A DNA stretch of 26,191 bases from an uncultured Olsenella sp. Its GTDB lineage: Bacteria; Actinomycetota; Coriobacteriia; Coriobacteriales; Atopobiaceae. Of the stretch, positions 14,609 through 21,468 are shown one piece after another; position 1 is the first letter of the stretch, and every line of letters starts with the position of its first letter. The stretch covers positions 1 through 26,191 of the forward strand of contig UQIF01000031.1 in the NCBI GenBank assembly GCA_900540955.1, given 5' to 3'. The notes under the pieces are model-generated. The model was given only the letters and a program-made list of their open reading frames with translations, ran no database searches and was not told the DNA's origin. The position numbers were made by a program, and so were the translations under genes.

Positions 14609-14860
14609 TTAGCGAGACTCCGAGGGGTTGCTCGCGCTGGAGAAGCGCTCGCAGACGCTCGCCTTGCGCAGATACTCCTTACCGAAGGGATCGGTCGTGG
14701 GAACCAACTCCTCGGGATCAGCGGCAAAGTGGTTTGCGGGCGACTCGCTCAGGAACGGGTCGGTAAGAGTGTACCCTCGGCTGCAAGACCCCTGATACTC
14801 GTTGTTCTTATCGCACTTCTCGAACTTGCTAAAAATGCAGTCAGTGCAGTGGTAAGACAT
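14609..14860 (-). CDS. Small Cys-rich protein, unknown function
   Basis: An 83-residue hydrophilic protein with Cys at 5, 8, 16, 26 and 70. The first four (C-x2-C-x7-C-x9-C) could bind zinc or another metal or form a small redox site, but the spacing matches no family I recognise. A central stretch is acidic and Pro-rich (A-D-P-E-E-L-V-P-T-T-D-P-F). I chose the ATG at 14858-14860 because GAGGGAGAAA lies directly upstream. It is the first gene of a two-gene unit with the four-span membrane protein behind it. A cytoplasmic partner for that protein is a reasonable guess, no more. Confidence 0.65.
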   Translation of the reverse strand: MSYHCTDCIFSKFEKCDKNNEYQGSCSRGYTLTDPFLSESPANHFAADPEELVPTTDPFGKEYLRKASVCERFSSASNPSESR

Positions 14861-14934
14861 GATGTTTCTCCCTCTCAACCGCGGTTTCGCGATTTTCGAG
14901 GGCATAGTATTCTCCAAAGAAATCCGTTCGCCTA

Positions 14935-15000
14935 GAAAAATGTGCCGCTCATCAGAGTTTGGAAATCTTGCGTTAACATTTGGGGAAAAATGTGTATCTC
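14935..15000 (+). promoter_or_regulatory. Promoter region of the lipase-glpK operon with repeated motif
   Basis: GAAAAATGTG occurs twice, at 14935-14944 and 14985-14994, exactly 50 bases apart. An inverted repeat ACATTT-N6-AAATGT (14976-14981 with 14988-14993) overlaps the second copy. TTAACA (14973-14978) and TATCTC (14995-15000), 16 bases apart, are a tentative -35/-10 pair. Both arrangements could be activator or repressor sites. Confidence 0.4.
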
Positions 15001-15021
15001 TGGCGGTGACGGAAGGAGCGC

Positions 15022-15984
15022 ATGGAAATCGCTGAAAAACAGGTGGATATAAAGGATGTTACGTTCACCTCAACGGACGGAATATCAACGATTCACGCGC
15101 GTATTTGGCTGCCGCCGGCAACGTTAGGCGAGCGACCTCGCGCGATAGTCCAGATTGTCCACGGCATGAGCGAGCACGTGCGCCGCTATGACGAGTTCGC
15201 CAGGTATCTTTGCGATCGCGGGTACGCCGTCTGCGGCGACGACCACATAGGCCACGGTGCCTCGGCGGCGCCGGACAAGCGCGGCTGCATGCCCGCGCGC
15301 AACGGCAACGAGGTGCTCATCGACGACGAGCACGCCCTGCGCGCGCTTGTTTGCGCGGAGTTCCCGGCCGATACCCCTTACGTCTTCTTCGGGCACTCCA
15401 TGGGCAGCTTCATCACCCGTTGCTACTTGGGACGACACGGCGAGGGCCTCACCGCAGCTGTGATCTGCGGCACGGGCACCATACCCGTTGCGGTTTCGCG
15501 CGCAGGGCACGCGGCGGCGCGTGCGCTCGCCGCCGTCCGCGGCGACGATTACCGCTCGAGGCTCCTCGACTCGATGGGGGCAGGCGGCTACGGAAAGGTC
15601 GTGCCGGGGCCCACAGGCCTCGAGTGGCTCTCGCATAACAAGGACAACGTGGCGGCCTACATCGCCGACGAGGAGTGCGGCTTCATGTTCAGCGCGGGCG
15701 GGTACGCCGCGCTCACCGCGCTCACCGCTGAGGCGTGCTCGCAAGCGTGCGCGGCATCCGTGCCGCACGACCTGCCCCTTCTTTATATAGCCGGGGACGG
15801 TGACCCAGTGGGAGATATGGGCCGCGGCGTGCGCGCGGCGGCAAAACTCGCGCAGGACGCGGGCTCCGTCGACGTGACCTGCAAAATCTACGAGCACATG
15901 AGGCACGAGATCTTGAACGAGGAGAAGCGCGCCGACGTCTTTGCCGACGTCGCGGCATGGCTGGACTCAAAGACCGAGGGCTAA
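15022..15984 (+). CDS. Alpha/beta hydrolase, monoacylglycerol lipase-like
   Basis: A 320-residue serine hydrolase of the Hydrolase_4 (monoglyceride lipase, lysophospholipase) group. The oxyanion-hole region is V-H-G-M-S-E-H, as in monoglyceride lipases. The nucleophile elbow is G-H-S126-M-G-S, the acid is D261 in G-D-G-D-P-V-G, and the His is H295 in Y-E-H-M-R-H-E-I. The D-D-H-I-G-H-G-A-S block is also family-typical. No signal peptide is visible, so it acts inside the cell. The ATG at 15022 has GGAAGGAG about 6 bases upstream. Its stop is 10 bases before glpK, so the two form an operon; this supports release of glycerol from monoacylglycerol or a similar glyceride. Lysophospholipase activity is the main alternative. 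Confidence 0.88.
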   Translation: MEIAEKQVDIKDVTFTSTDGISTIHARIWLPPATLGERPRAIVQIVHGMSEHVRRYDEFARYLCDRGYAVCGDDHIGHGASAAPDKRGCMPARNGNEVLIDDEHALRALVCAEFPADTPYVFFGHSMGSFITRCYLGRHGEGLTAAVICGTGTIPVAVSRAGHAAARALAAVRGDDYRSRLLDSMGAGGYGKVVPGPTGLEWLSHNKDNVAAYIADEECGFMFSAGGYAALTALTAEACSQACAASVPHDLPLLYIAGDGDPVGDMGRGVRAAAKLAQDAGSVDVTCKIYEHMRHEILNEEKRADVFADVAAWLDSKTEG

Positions 15985-15994
15985 AGGAGAAGCA

Positions 15995-17521
15995 ATGCAA
16001 GCCACAGGAAACGCCGCCGGCAACGCCGCGAAGTACGTCATCGCGCTCGACCAGGGCACGACGAGCTCGCGCGCGGTGCTCATCGACCGCGCAGGCCGAA
16101 TGGTCGACTGCGTGCAGCGCCCGTTCCAGCAGATCTTCCCGCAACCGGGCTGGGTCGAGCACAACCCGCAGGAAATCCTCTTCTCGCAGCTCGGATGCCT
16201 GACGGAGCTCATCGCCAAGCACGGGTTGTCGGCGAGCGACATCGACTCCATCGGCATCGACAACCAGCGCGAGACGACCATCGTATGGGACCCTTCGACG
16301 GGGCAGCCCGTGATGAACGCCATCGTGTGGCAGTGCCGCCGCACCGCCGAACTCGTGGAGGAGCTGTGCGGGGACACTCAGGTCGCCGCCATGGTCCGGG
16401 CAAAGACGGGCCTTCTGCCCGACGCGTACTTCTCGGCAAGCAAGATCCGCTGGATCTTGGACAACGTCGCCGGGGCGCGCGAGCGGGCGGAAGCAGGGGA
16501 GCTGCTCTTCGGCACGGTCGACACCTGGCTTATCTGGGTGCTCACGGGAGGGCTCGTTCACGCGACGGACCCCACGAACGCGAGCCGCACCATGCTCTAC
16601 AACATCCACGAGGGGCGCTGGGACGAGGAGCTGCTGAGGCTCTTCGACATCCCCGCCTCGATGATGCCCGAGGTCCGCCCGAGCTCCGGCTCCTTCGGCG
16701 AGACGAGCTACCCGGGCCTTCCCGCGGGAATCCCCATCGCGGGCGTCGCGGGCGACCAGCAGGCGGCGCTCTTCGGCCAGTGCTGCTTCGCGCCCGGGCA
16801 GGCCAAGAACACCTACGGGACCGGTTGTTTCATGCTCCTGCACACAGGCCACGAGGCGCGCACGAGCTCGCACAACCTGGTGACCACCGTCGCCGCGAGC
16901 TCGCCCGCCGCAGCCGCGGCGGGACCGGAGTATGCGCTCGAGGGCTCTGTCTTTGTGGCAGGCGCCCTCATTCAGTGGCTGCGTGACGAGCTCGGGATCA
17001 TCGGTTCGGCCGCCGAGACGGAGGCACTCGCAAAGAGCATCCCCGACACGGGCGGCGTCTACATCGTGCCGGCGTTCACGGGCCTGGGGGCGCCGTGGTG
17101 GGAACCCGACGCGCGCGGCGCCATATTCGGCCTCACGCGCGGGACGGGGCGCGCGCAGATTGCCCGCGCGGCGCTCGAGGCCCTCGCCTACCAGGTGAGC
17201 GACCTTGCGACGGCGATGGCCGACGACGCGGGCGGCTCGCTCGGTGTGCTCAACGTCGACGGCGGCGCCTCCGCGAACAACTTCCTCATGCAGTTCCAGG
17301 CCGACCTTCTGGGCTGCGAGCTGAGGCGCCCCCAGAACCTCGAGACGACTTCGCTCGGCGCGGCATATCTCGCAGGCCTCGCCACCGGGTTCTGGTCGGG
17401 CACTGACGAGCTGCTCGGCCTGCGCGCCGGAGACGACGTCTTTAGCCGCGAGCGCGACGGCGCCTGGGCGAAGGCGCGCCTCGCCGGTTGGCACGACGCG
17501 GTAAGAAGGACTATCGGATAG
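15995..17521 (+). CDS. glpK: Glycerol kinase
   Basis: A 508-residue FGGY kinase that makes sn-glycerol 3-phosphate from glycerol and ATP. It shows the N-terminal phosphate loop D19-Q-G-T-T-S-S-R, the glycerol-binding Q-R-E-T and W-Q stretches, G-V-A-G-D254-Q-Q-A-A-L-F-G with the catalytic Asp, N-T-Y-G-T-G-C-F, and the C-terminal FGGY signature region G-L-G-A-P-W-W and D-G-G-A-S-A-N-N. Length is normal. In Firmicutes the enzyme is activated by HPr phosphorylation on a His in a Y-H-F-x-G loop; here that loop reads Y239-P-G-L, with no His, as in E. coli-type enzymes. The ATG at 15995 has AAGGAG 6 bases upstream. It is the second gene of the operon with the lipase-like hydrolase. Confidence 0.97.
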   Translation: MQATGNAAGNAAKYVIALDQGTTSSRAVLIDRAGRMVDCVQRPFQQIFPQPGWVEHNPQEILFSQLGCLTELIAKHGLSASDIDSIGIDNQRETTIVWDPSTGQPVMNAIVWQCRRTAELVEELCGDTQVAAMVRAKTGLLPDAYFSASKIRWILDNVAGARERAEAGELLFGTVDTWLIWVLTGGLVHATDPTNASRTMLYNIHEGRWDEELLRLFDIPASMMPEVRPSSGSFGETSYPGLPAGIPIAGVAGDQQAALFGQCCFAPGQAKNTYGTGCFMLLHTGHEARTSSHNLVTTVAASSPAAAAAGPEYALEGSVFVAGALIQWLRDELGIIGSAAETEALAKSIPDTGGVYIVPAFTGLGAPWWEPDARGAIFGLTRGTGRAQIARAALEALAYQVSDLATAMADDAGGSLGVLNVDGGASANNFLMQFQADLLGCELRRPQNLETTSLGAAYLAGLATGFWSGTDELLGLRAGDDVFSRERDGAWAKARLAGWHDAVRRTIG

Positions 17522-17527
17522 CAGAAA

Positions 17528-17556
17528 GCGGGCGAAGGGAGGGTTCCTTCGCCCGC
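17528..17556. terminator. Shared terminator of glpK and the zinc-ribbon operon
   Basis: A perfect 11-bp stem GCGGGCGAAGG / CCTTCGCCCGC (17528-17538 with 17546-17556) sits between two convergent stops, 6 bases past the glpK stop. On the minus strand it is followed by TTTCTGC, on the plus strand by a weaker CTCGTTAA, so it probably serves both directions. Confidence 0.75.
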
Positions 17557-17560
17557 CTCG

Positions 17561-18178
17561 TTAATCGTCGACGTCGTTTTTGCAATGGATGTAAATCGAG
17601 AAGGCGCCCGCCGCAAGCGTGAACCATGCGCCGAGACCCATAGTGACCACCGATGTCGAGAATGAAGGGCTTACTGCGCTCCCAATAGCGTTTGACACCT
17701 CGCTGTTGATTCCCGAGACGATAAAAAAGAACAGCAGGAAGAGAATAACGCAGGCGATGCCCCCAGCTCCTGTGCCCTTGCCTCCTGTAAAGTCGCGGTA
17801 CACGTCAAATCCGATTGCAACGGTAACGCAGATCATGGCAATCGTGACAAGGGCCGAAATATTGTTCAAGGTCGATACGGCGCTTGAGGAGACCCCGGTA
17901 TACGATGCAAGATCACCAAGCGTTCCGGCCATTTTCGAAAAACCGGTCATAATGTCAAGAAGCGACACAGAGGCCCCGAGGATGTTTACTGTGGCCCAAG
18001 GCATGAGAAACAACGGGGCAAGAAGCAAGATGTCAGTAGCGATACGTGTGCTCTTGAGCTTATGAACAGGGGGAGGCGGAGGTGGCGTCATGGTTTTGGA
18101 CATCTGCCGCGTACCGCATTGCGTACAATACCTAGCCTCATCGGGAATCTGCGCCCCGCACTCATGGCAATACTTCAC
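17561..18178 (-). CDS. Zinc-ribbon membrane protein, four spans
   Basis: A 205-residue protein with an N-terminal zinc ribbon (C4-x2-C7 and C18-x2-C21), a poly-Pro linker (residues 31-37), and about four membrane segments (roughly 47-68, 101-125, 138-156, 174-197). The Zn ribbon type is the zf-ribbon/DZR kind common in Gram-positive membrane proteins; the N-terminus should be cytoplasmic. No enzymatic motif is visible and the function is unknown. The start is a GTG at 18176-18178, with a strong AGGAGG about 6 bases upstream. It is the last gene of a leftward unit with two other zinc-ribbon proteins (17 bases after the previous stop). Confidence 0.8.
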   Translation of the reverse strand: MKYCHECGAQIPDEARYCTQCGTRQMSKTMTPPPPPPVHKLKSTRIATDILLLAPLFLMPWATVNILGASVSLLDIMTGFSKMAGTLGDLASYTGVSSSAVSTLNNISALVTIAMICVTVAIGFDVYRDFTGGKGTGAGGIACVILFLLFFFIVSGINSEVSNAIGSAVSPSFSTSVVTMGLGAWFTLAAGAFSIYIHCKNDVDD

Positions 18179-18195
18179 TGGCGCCTCCTAGTGAG

Positions 18196-18636
18196 CTACG
18201 CGAGCGCCTTGCCGCAGAACGGGCAGAACTTGGCCCCAGCAGGAACGTTCTTCTTGCAAAAGGCGCATGTCGGAGGCTCGTTGCGCCGCATCTTTGCAAC
18301 GGGACAGCCACAGCCCATGCAGTACTTATCCCCGGGATGAATCTCCGCTCCGCACTTCGGGCATTTGTTCGGAAGCATAGAGCTCTCCGTCACAGGGCCA
18401 CCTGTCGGCTCCCTTACCCCTTGCGCCTCCAACGCTTTCCTCGCCTCATCCATCTGGGCCTTAAGCATGTCTCGGCCCTTTATAATGGCAGCCTTCTCCG
18501 TCTCAGCCTGCGCAACCTTAGCCTGCGCGCTCTTAACCTCGTCCCCGAGGCGCTCGATTTTCTTGTCGATATCCGTCAGGTCGAGCTCAGTCCGAGCCAG
18601 CCTGGCCTCCAACACCTTCAGTTCGGTCTCAGTCAC
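18196..18636 (-). CDS. Coiled-coil double zinc-ribbon protein
   Basis: A 146-residue soluble protein. Residues 1-72 form a long charged heptad-type coiled coil. The C-terminal half holds two zinc ribbons: C92/C95 with C106/C109 (C111 adjacent), and C124/C127 with C138/C141. This double-zinc-ribbon layout is seen in scaffolding or regulatory proteins; no catalytic motif is present. The start is a GTG at 18634-18636 with AGGAGG about 6 bases upstream. It lies between the LRR zinc-ribbon gene (108 bases upstream) and the four-span zinc-ribbon gene (17 bases downstream) on the same strand. The coiled coil may mediate homo-oligomers or contact with either membrane partner. Function unknown. Confidence 0.82.
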   Translation of the reverse strand: MTETELKVLEARLARTELDLTDIDKKIERLGDEVKSAQAKVAQAETEKAAIIKGRDMLKAQMDEARKALEAQGVREPTGGPVTESSMLPNKCPKCGAEIHPGDKYCMGCGCPVAKMRRNEPPTCAFCKKNVPAGAKFCPFCGKALA

Positions 18637-18744
18637 TGTTCCTCCTATAGCGGTTTCGGTTGTCTTGATAAGAACCTCGCCCTAGGCCGTCGCCTGGACA
18701 ACATAGTGCGGTTACAGCAATGACAGCGAAGTGCCGGCACAGCT

Positions 18745-20316
18745 CTAGGGAATGATTTGTCCTCTTACAATTTCCCCATGTTCGACGACGAAGGCCAAAC
18801 ACGTGCGGTTCTCTTGCTTCAGCACACGCTCAAAATCGCTGCGGCTAATCGGCACTCTCTCATCGGGACAAAAGCCCTCGAACTTGCAATCATCGGCGTA
18901 CCGGAATGTGTAGGTATCCCTAGGAAGAGTTGCGGCGTGATCCCACTGCTCGAGGACGAGCTCGCAAGTAATCGTCACAATGTCGCCCTCTATGGCTACA
19001 TCGGCCTCAACGTCAGGATTCAGCAGATAATGCCCATTCAAATCCGACAACTTGACCTCGGGCTCGTGATGATTCGACTCGAGCCATGTCGCCCGCTCGA
19101 AGCTGAAGCCGTAAATGCTATCCGGATTCTCAGCAAGAAGCACATCGTACGTTCGCTCGGTCCAGAGCTCCTCATTAGGATCGGCGTCGCCCCCCTCGTC
19201 AAAGCGGATGGTCGCCCTCACCCGCATGTTATCGCCGTACTTCTCGAAATCAGAGAGCGAGACAGAATGTCTGAATGATGAGGTCACGATAGGGAAGCTC
19301 CATACGCCGTCCGTCTTGTACGCATCGAGATACGATATGTCCGCCGGAGCACAAACCCCGTAAAACGAAGACAGTATCTTTTTGACGTTATCATCCGTGG
19401 GGTAGTAACTGACCCCTTTTTCTTTGTCTTCTTTCAACCCAAGAGCTTCGACAGCATAGTTCGGCAGATCGTCGACCTCGCCATTGGAATCGCGATAGCA
19501 TAGGCAATAGAGACCTGACTCGGGATATAAAGCTTCTGCGATCATTATTGAGTCCACCTCAGGGTCGCCTGCAGACGGAAGGGTGCCCTTCTCGGCAAGC
19601 TCCCCGACCGGGTCACGCGACACGATATAGGTGCAAACCAGGGCGGATGCCTTGGCGTACTCGTCCTCGGACGGGGCATACGAGGCGGCGCTCACCTCGA
19701 CGGAGTCGTCGACCTCGACCTTCTCCAGGGAGTCGCAGCCGCTCAGGTCAATCTTGGTGATCGGGTTGTTCGCGGCGTAGAGACGGTTGAGCGTCTTCGG
19801 GACCGAGAGGCTCGTCAGGTTGTTCCCGCGGCAGCACAGGACCTTGATGGCGGGATTCCGGCTCAAGTCGATCTGGTCCAGCCCGTTGTCCTCGCACACC
19901 AGCGTCTCGAGGTTCTTGAAGGAGGAGACGAAGCCGACGTCATCAAGCCCCATGCCCGAGACGCCGCCGTCGGTCACGGAGCCCGAGTCATCGACCTCGC
20001 CGAGCGATGTGACCCTGCCGGCCTCCTCGTCGCTGATCAGCCCGTCCGAGTCGGAGTCCGCCACATCCGACAGGTATGACCGGAGCTTCTCGTTGTCGAT
20101 GTCGCTCAGCGTTATGGCAACGTCGTGCGCCGGGGACTTCTGGAACTTTGGGCCGAACAGCTCATTGCCCGCGGTGCGGGCGACCGCCACGATGAGCACG
20201 CAGATGATCGTGCCCGCCAGCGACCTCTGCCCGGCCCGCTTCTCCAGCTTCCTCCCGCAGTTCGTGCAATACGTTGCCTTATTCGGGCATTTGGCACCGC
20301 AGTTTTTACAGCGCAT
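18745..20316 (-). CDS. Zinc ribbon-TM-EF-hand-LRR surface protein
   Basis: A 523-residue protein with a mosaic layout. An N-terminal zinc ribbon (C3/C6, C17/C20) precedes a single membrane helix at about residues 32-50. The Lys/Arg-rich side before the helix puts the ribbon inside and the rest outside. Next comes a canonical EF-hand loop, D87-x-D89-x-D91-G-x-I-x-x-x-E98, then a short leucine-rich-repeat block (about 133-203: N-L-E-T-L, L-S-x-N-P, N-N-L-T-S-L), and a C-terminal ~300-residue globular region of mixed beta character that I do not recognise. I chose the ATG at 20314-20316 because GGGAGG is 7 bases upstream and the zinc-ribbon signature starts at once. It heads the leftward zinc-ribbon unit and is divergent from the LytTR operon. 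A calcium-dependent surface binding role is plausible inference. Confidence 0.8.
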   Translation of the reverse strand: MRCKNCGAKCPNKATYCTNCGRKLEKRAGQRSLAGTIICVLIVAVARTAGNELFGPKFQKSPAHDVAITLSDIDNEKLRSYLSDVADSDSDGLISDEEAGRVTSLGEVDDSGSVTDGGVSGMGLDDVGFVSSFKNLETLVCEDNGLDQIDLSRNPAIKVLCCRGNNLTSLSVPKTLNRLYAANNPITKIDLSGCDSLEKVEVDDSVEVSAASYAPSEDEYAKASALVCTYIVSRDPVGELAEKGTLPSAGDPEVDSIMIAEALYPESGLYCLCYRDSNGEVDDLPNYAVEALGLKEDKEKGVSYYPTDDNVKKILSSFYGVCAPADISYLDAYKTDGVWSFPIVTSSFRHSVSLSDFEKYGDNMRVRATIRFDEGGDADPNEELWTERTYDVLLAENPDSIYGFSFERATWLESNHHEPEVKLSDLNGHYLLNPDVEADVAIEGDIVTITCELVLEQWDHAATLPRDTYTFRYADDCKFEGFCPDERVPISRSDFERVLKQENRTCLAFVVEHGEIVRGQIIP

Positions 20317-20730
20317 CGAAAACCTCCCGCTTTCGTCATCGCGATGAAGGCCTATATGGCGGCGAGCGGTCCCTGCCGCCACTCGACGTCTTTGCTTTCG
20401 AAGACGCCAGGCATCACCCCCGCCCAGGCAATACACGCGCAGATCGAGGCATCGACCGCAAGACTCGATTGCATGAGGTGATTCTATTTCAGCGGGGGGC
20501 GGATTAAATCAATGCTGAAATAACTGGTAGACCGAATGGTATTTTTGGCATGATGCGCCGCTTCTCAAGTACCGTCGGAACAGTGCAAAGAAGCAATTCC
20601 TGTGTCCGCCGTGCCGGAAAGGACATCGAAGCGACCGTATATGACACTGCAGCCCAAGGTTTCCCGAATGTCACCCCTCCAAAAGCTAGACTTGTTGTTG
20701 TTTGTCTGAGTTGCGGGGAGGTATGCCGAG
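20317..20730. promoter_or_regulatory. Divergent intergenic region with inverted repeats
   Basis: No gene is supported in these 414 bases between two divergent units. Hairpins GGCGGC/GCCGCC (20358-20363 with 20375-20380) and CGTCTT/AAGACG (20387-20392 with 20401-20406) lie in the leader of the minus-strand LRR gene. A perfect 9-bp inverted repeat TATTTCAGC/GCTGAAATA (20485-20493 with 20514-20522) sits in the middle. I could not find a convincing -35/-10 pair or a pair of LytTR-type direct repeats by eye. Confidence 0.45.
20485..20522. repeat. 9-bp inverted repeat, candidate operator
   Basis: TATTTCAGC (20485-20493) and GCTGAAATA (20514-20522) are perfect inverted copies with a 20-base spacer, so their centres are about 29 bases (close to three helical turns) apart. 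There is no T tract for a terminator, and the site lies between divergent operons, which favours a regulator-binding site. Confidence 0.5.
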
Positions 20731-21468
20731 GTGTCTTGGGTAGTCGGAATCATCGACGACGTCGTTGATGAGGCGAAGCATCTCGAGCGGATTATCCGTG
20801 ATTTCGACGCCCCGCAGCCCACCGAGGCGATCAAGGTCATTTCCTTTCCGTCCCTCTCGCTTTTTGGCACCTATATTGCCGCCGGACGGCGACTCGACGT
20901 GTTGTTCGTGGACGTCAGCCTATCGGAAGCGTCCTTCAAGGGCGTCCGCGACGGCATCGACCTAGTGCAGAGCTATATTCCGCGCAACTCGCCCACCCAA
21001 GTGGTCTTTATGACCGGATTCGACCAGTTCTACACCCGCGTCTATGAGGCACACCATGTGAGCTTCGTAAGGAAACCCTTTAATGCCGCCGACGTCAGCC
21101 TGGCCCTCTCCCAGGCATTCGAGGCTTCGTTGGCGCGCACGGACGCTCCCCTGGCGATACGCTGCAATCACGATGTGGTTATCATCCGTCCCTCAGAGGT
21201 CTCCTTCATCGAAAGTGAGCGCAGATGCGCCTTCATTCACGAGGGCACTCAGGTTCATCGCGTGTATCGAAAACTATCCGAGCTGCTCGACGAGCTCCCG
21301 CCGCGGTTTGTCCGTTGTCATCAAAGCTTCCTGATCAACCTCGACTTTGTCGAGAAGCTCGGCATCGACAGCCTATTGCTTTCCACAGGAGATGAAGTCC
21401 CCGTGAGCCGGCGCTGCCGCCCTCAGGTTCGCGATGCGCTCTTTGAACGAATCGGGTCAACGTTTTGA
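20731..21468 (+). CDS. LytTR family response regulator
   Basis: A 245-residue response regulator with an N-terminal receiver (about residues 1-128) and a C-terminal LytTR DNA-binding domain (about 138-240). Receiver residues are complete: acidic pair D9-D10, phospho-acceptor D61 in V-L-F-V-D-V, T95 in F-M-T-G-F, and K115 in V-R-K-P-F. The LytTR half shows F-I-E-S-E-R-R and the typical F-V-R-C-H-Q-S-F-L-I-N-L. The start is a GTG at 20731, preceded by GGGGAGG with 9 bases of spacing. Its TGA overlaps the ATG of the next gene (TGATG). It is first of a three-gene operon with two kinase-like membrane proteins and is the obvious phosphate acceptor. Target genes are unknown; the divergent zinc-ribbon unit is a candidate. 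Confidence 0.94.
   Translation: MSWVVGIIDDVVDEAKHLERIIRDFDAPQPTEAIKVISFPSLSLFGTYIAAGRRLDVLFVDVSLSEASFKGVRDGIDLVQSYIPRNSPTQVVFMTGFDQFYTRVYEAHHVSFVRKPFNAADVSLALSQAFEASLARTDAPLAIRCNHDVVIIRPSEVSFIESERRCAFIHEGTQVHRVYRKLSELLDELPPRFVRCHQSFLINLDFVEKLGIDSLLLSTGDEVPVSRRCRPQVRDALFERIGSTF

Noticed and set aside
15722..17494. A long minus-strand open frame opposite the lipase and glpK genes
   Set aside because: It spans two real genes and their junction, is Arg/Ala-rich and has no ribosome binding site.
20470..20730. LytTR-type direct repeats upstream of the regulator
   Set aside because: Fragments such as ACCGT...ACAGT near 20570 and CCAGTT on the minus strand near 20525 were seen, but spacing and match to known LytTR sites are poor.
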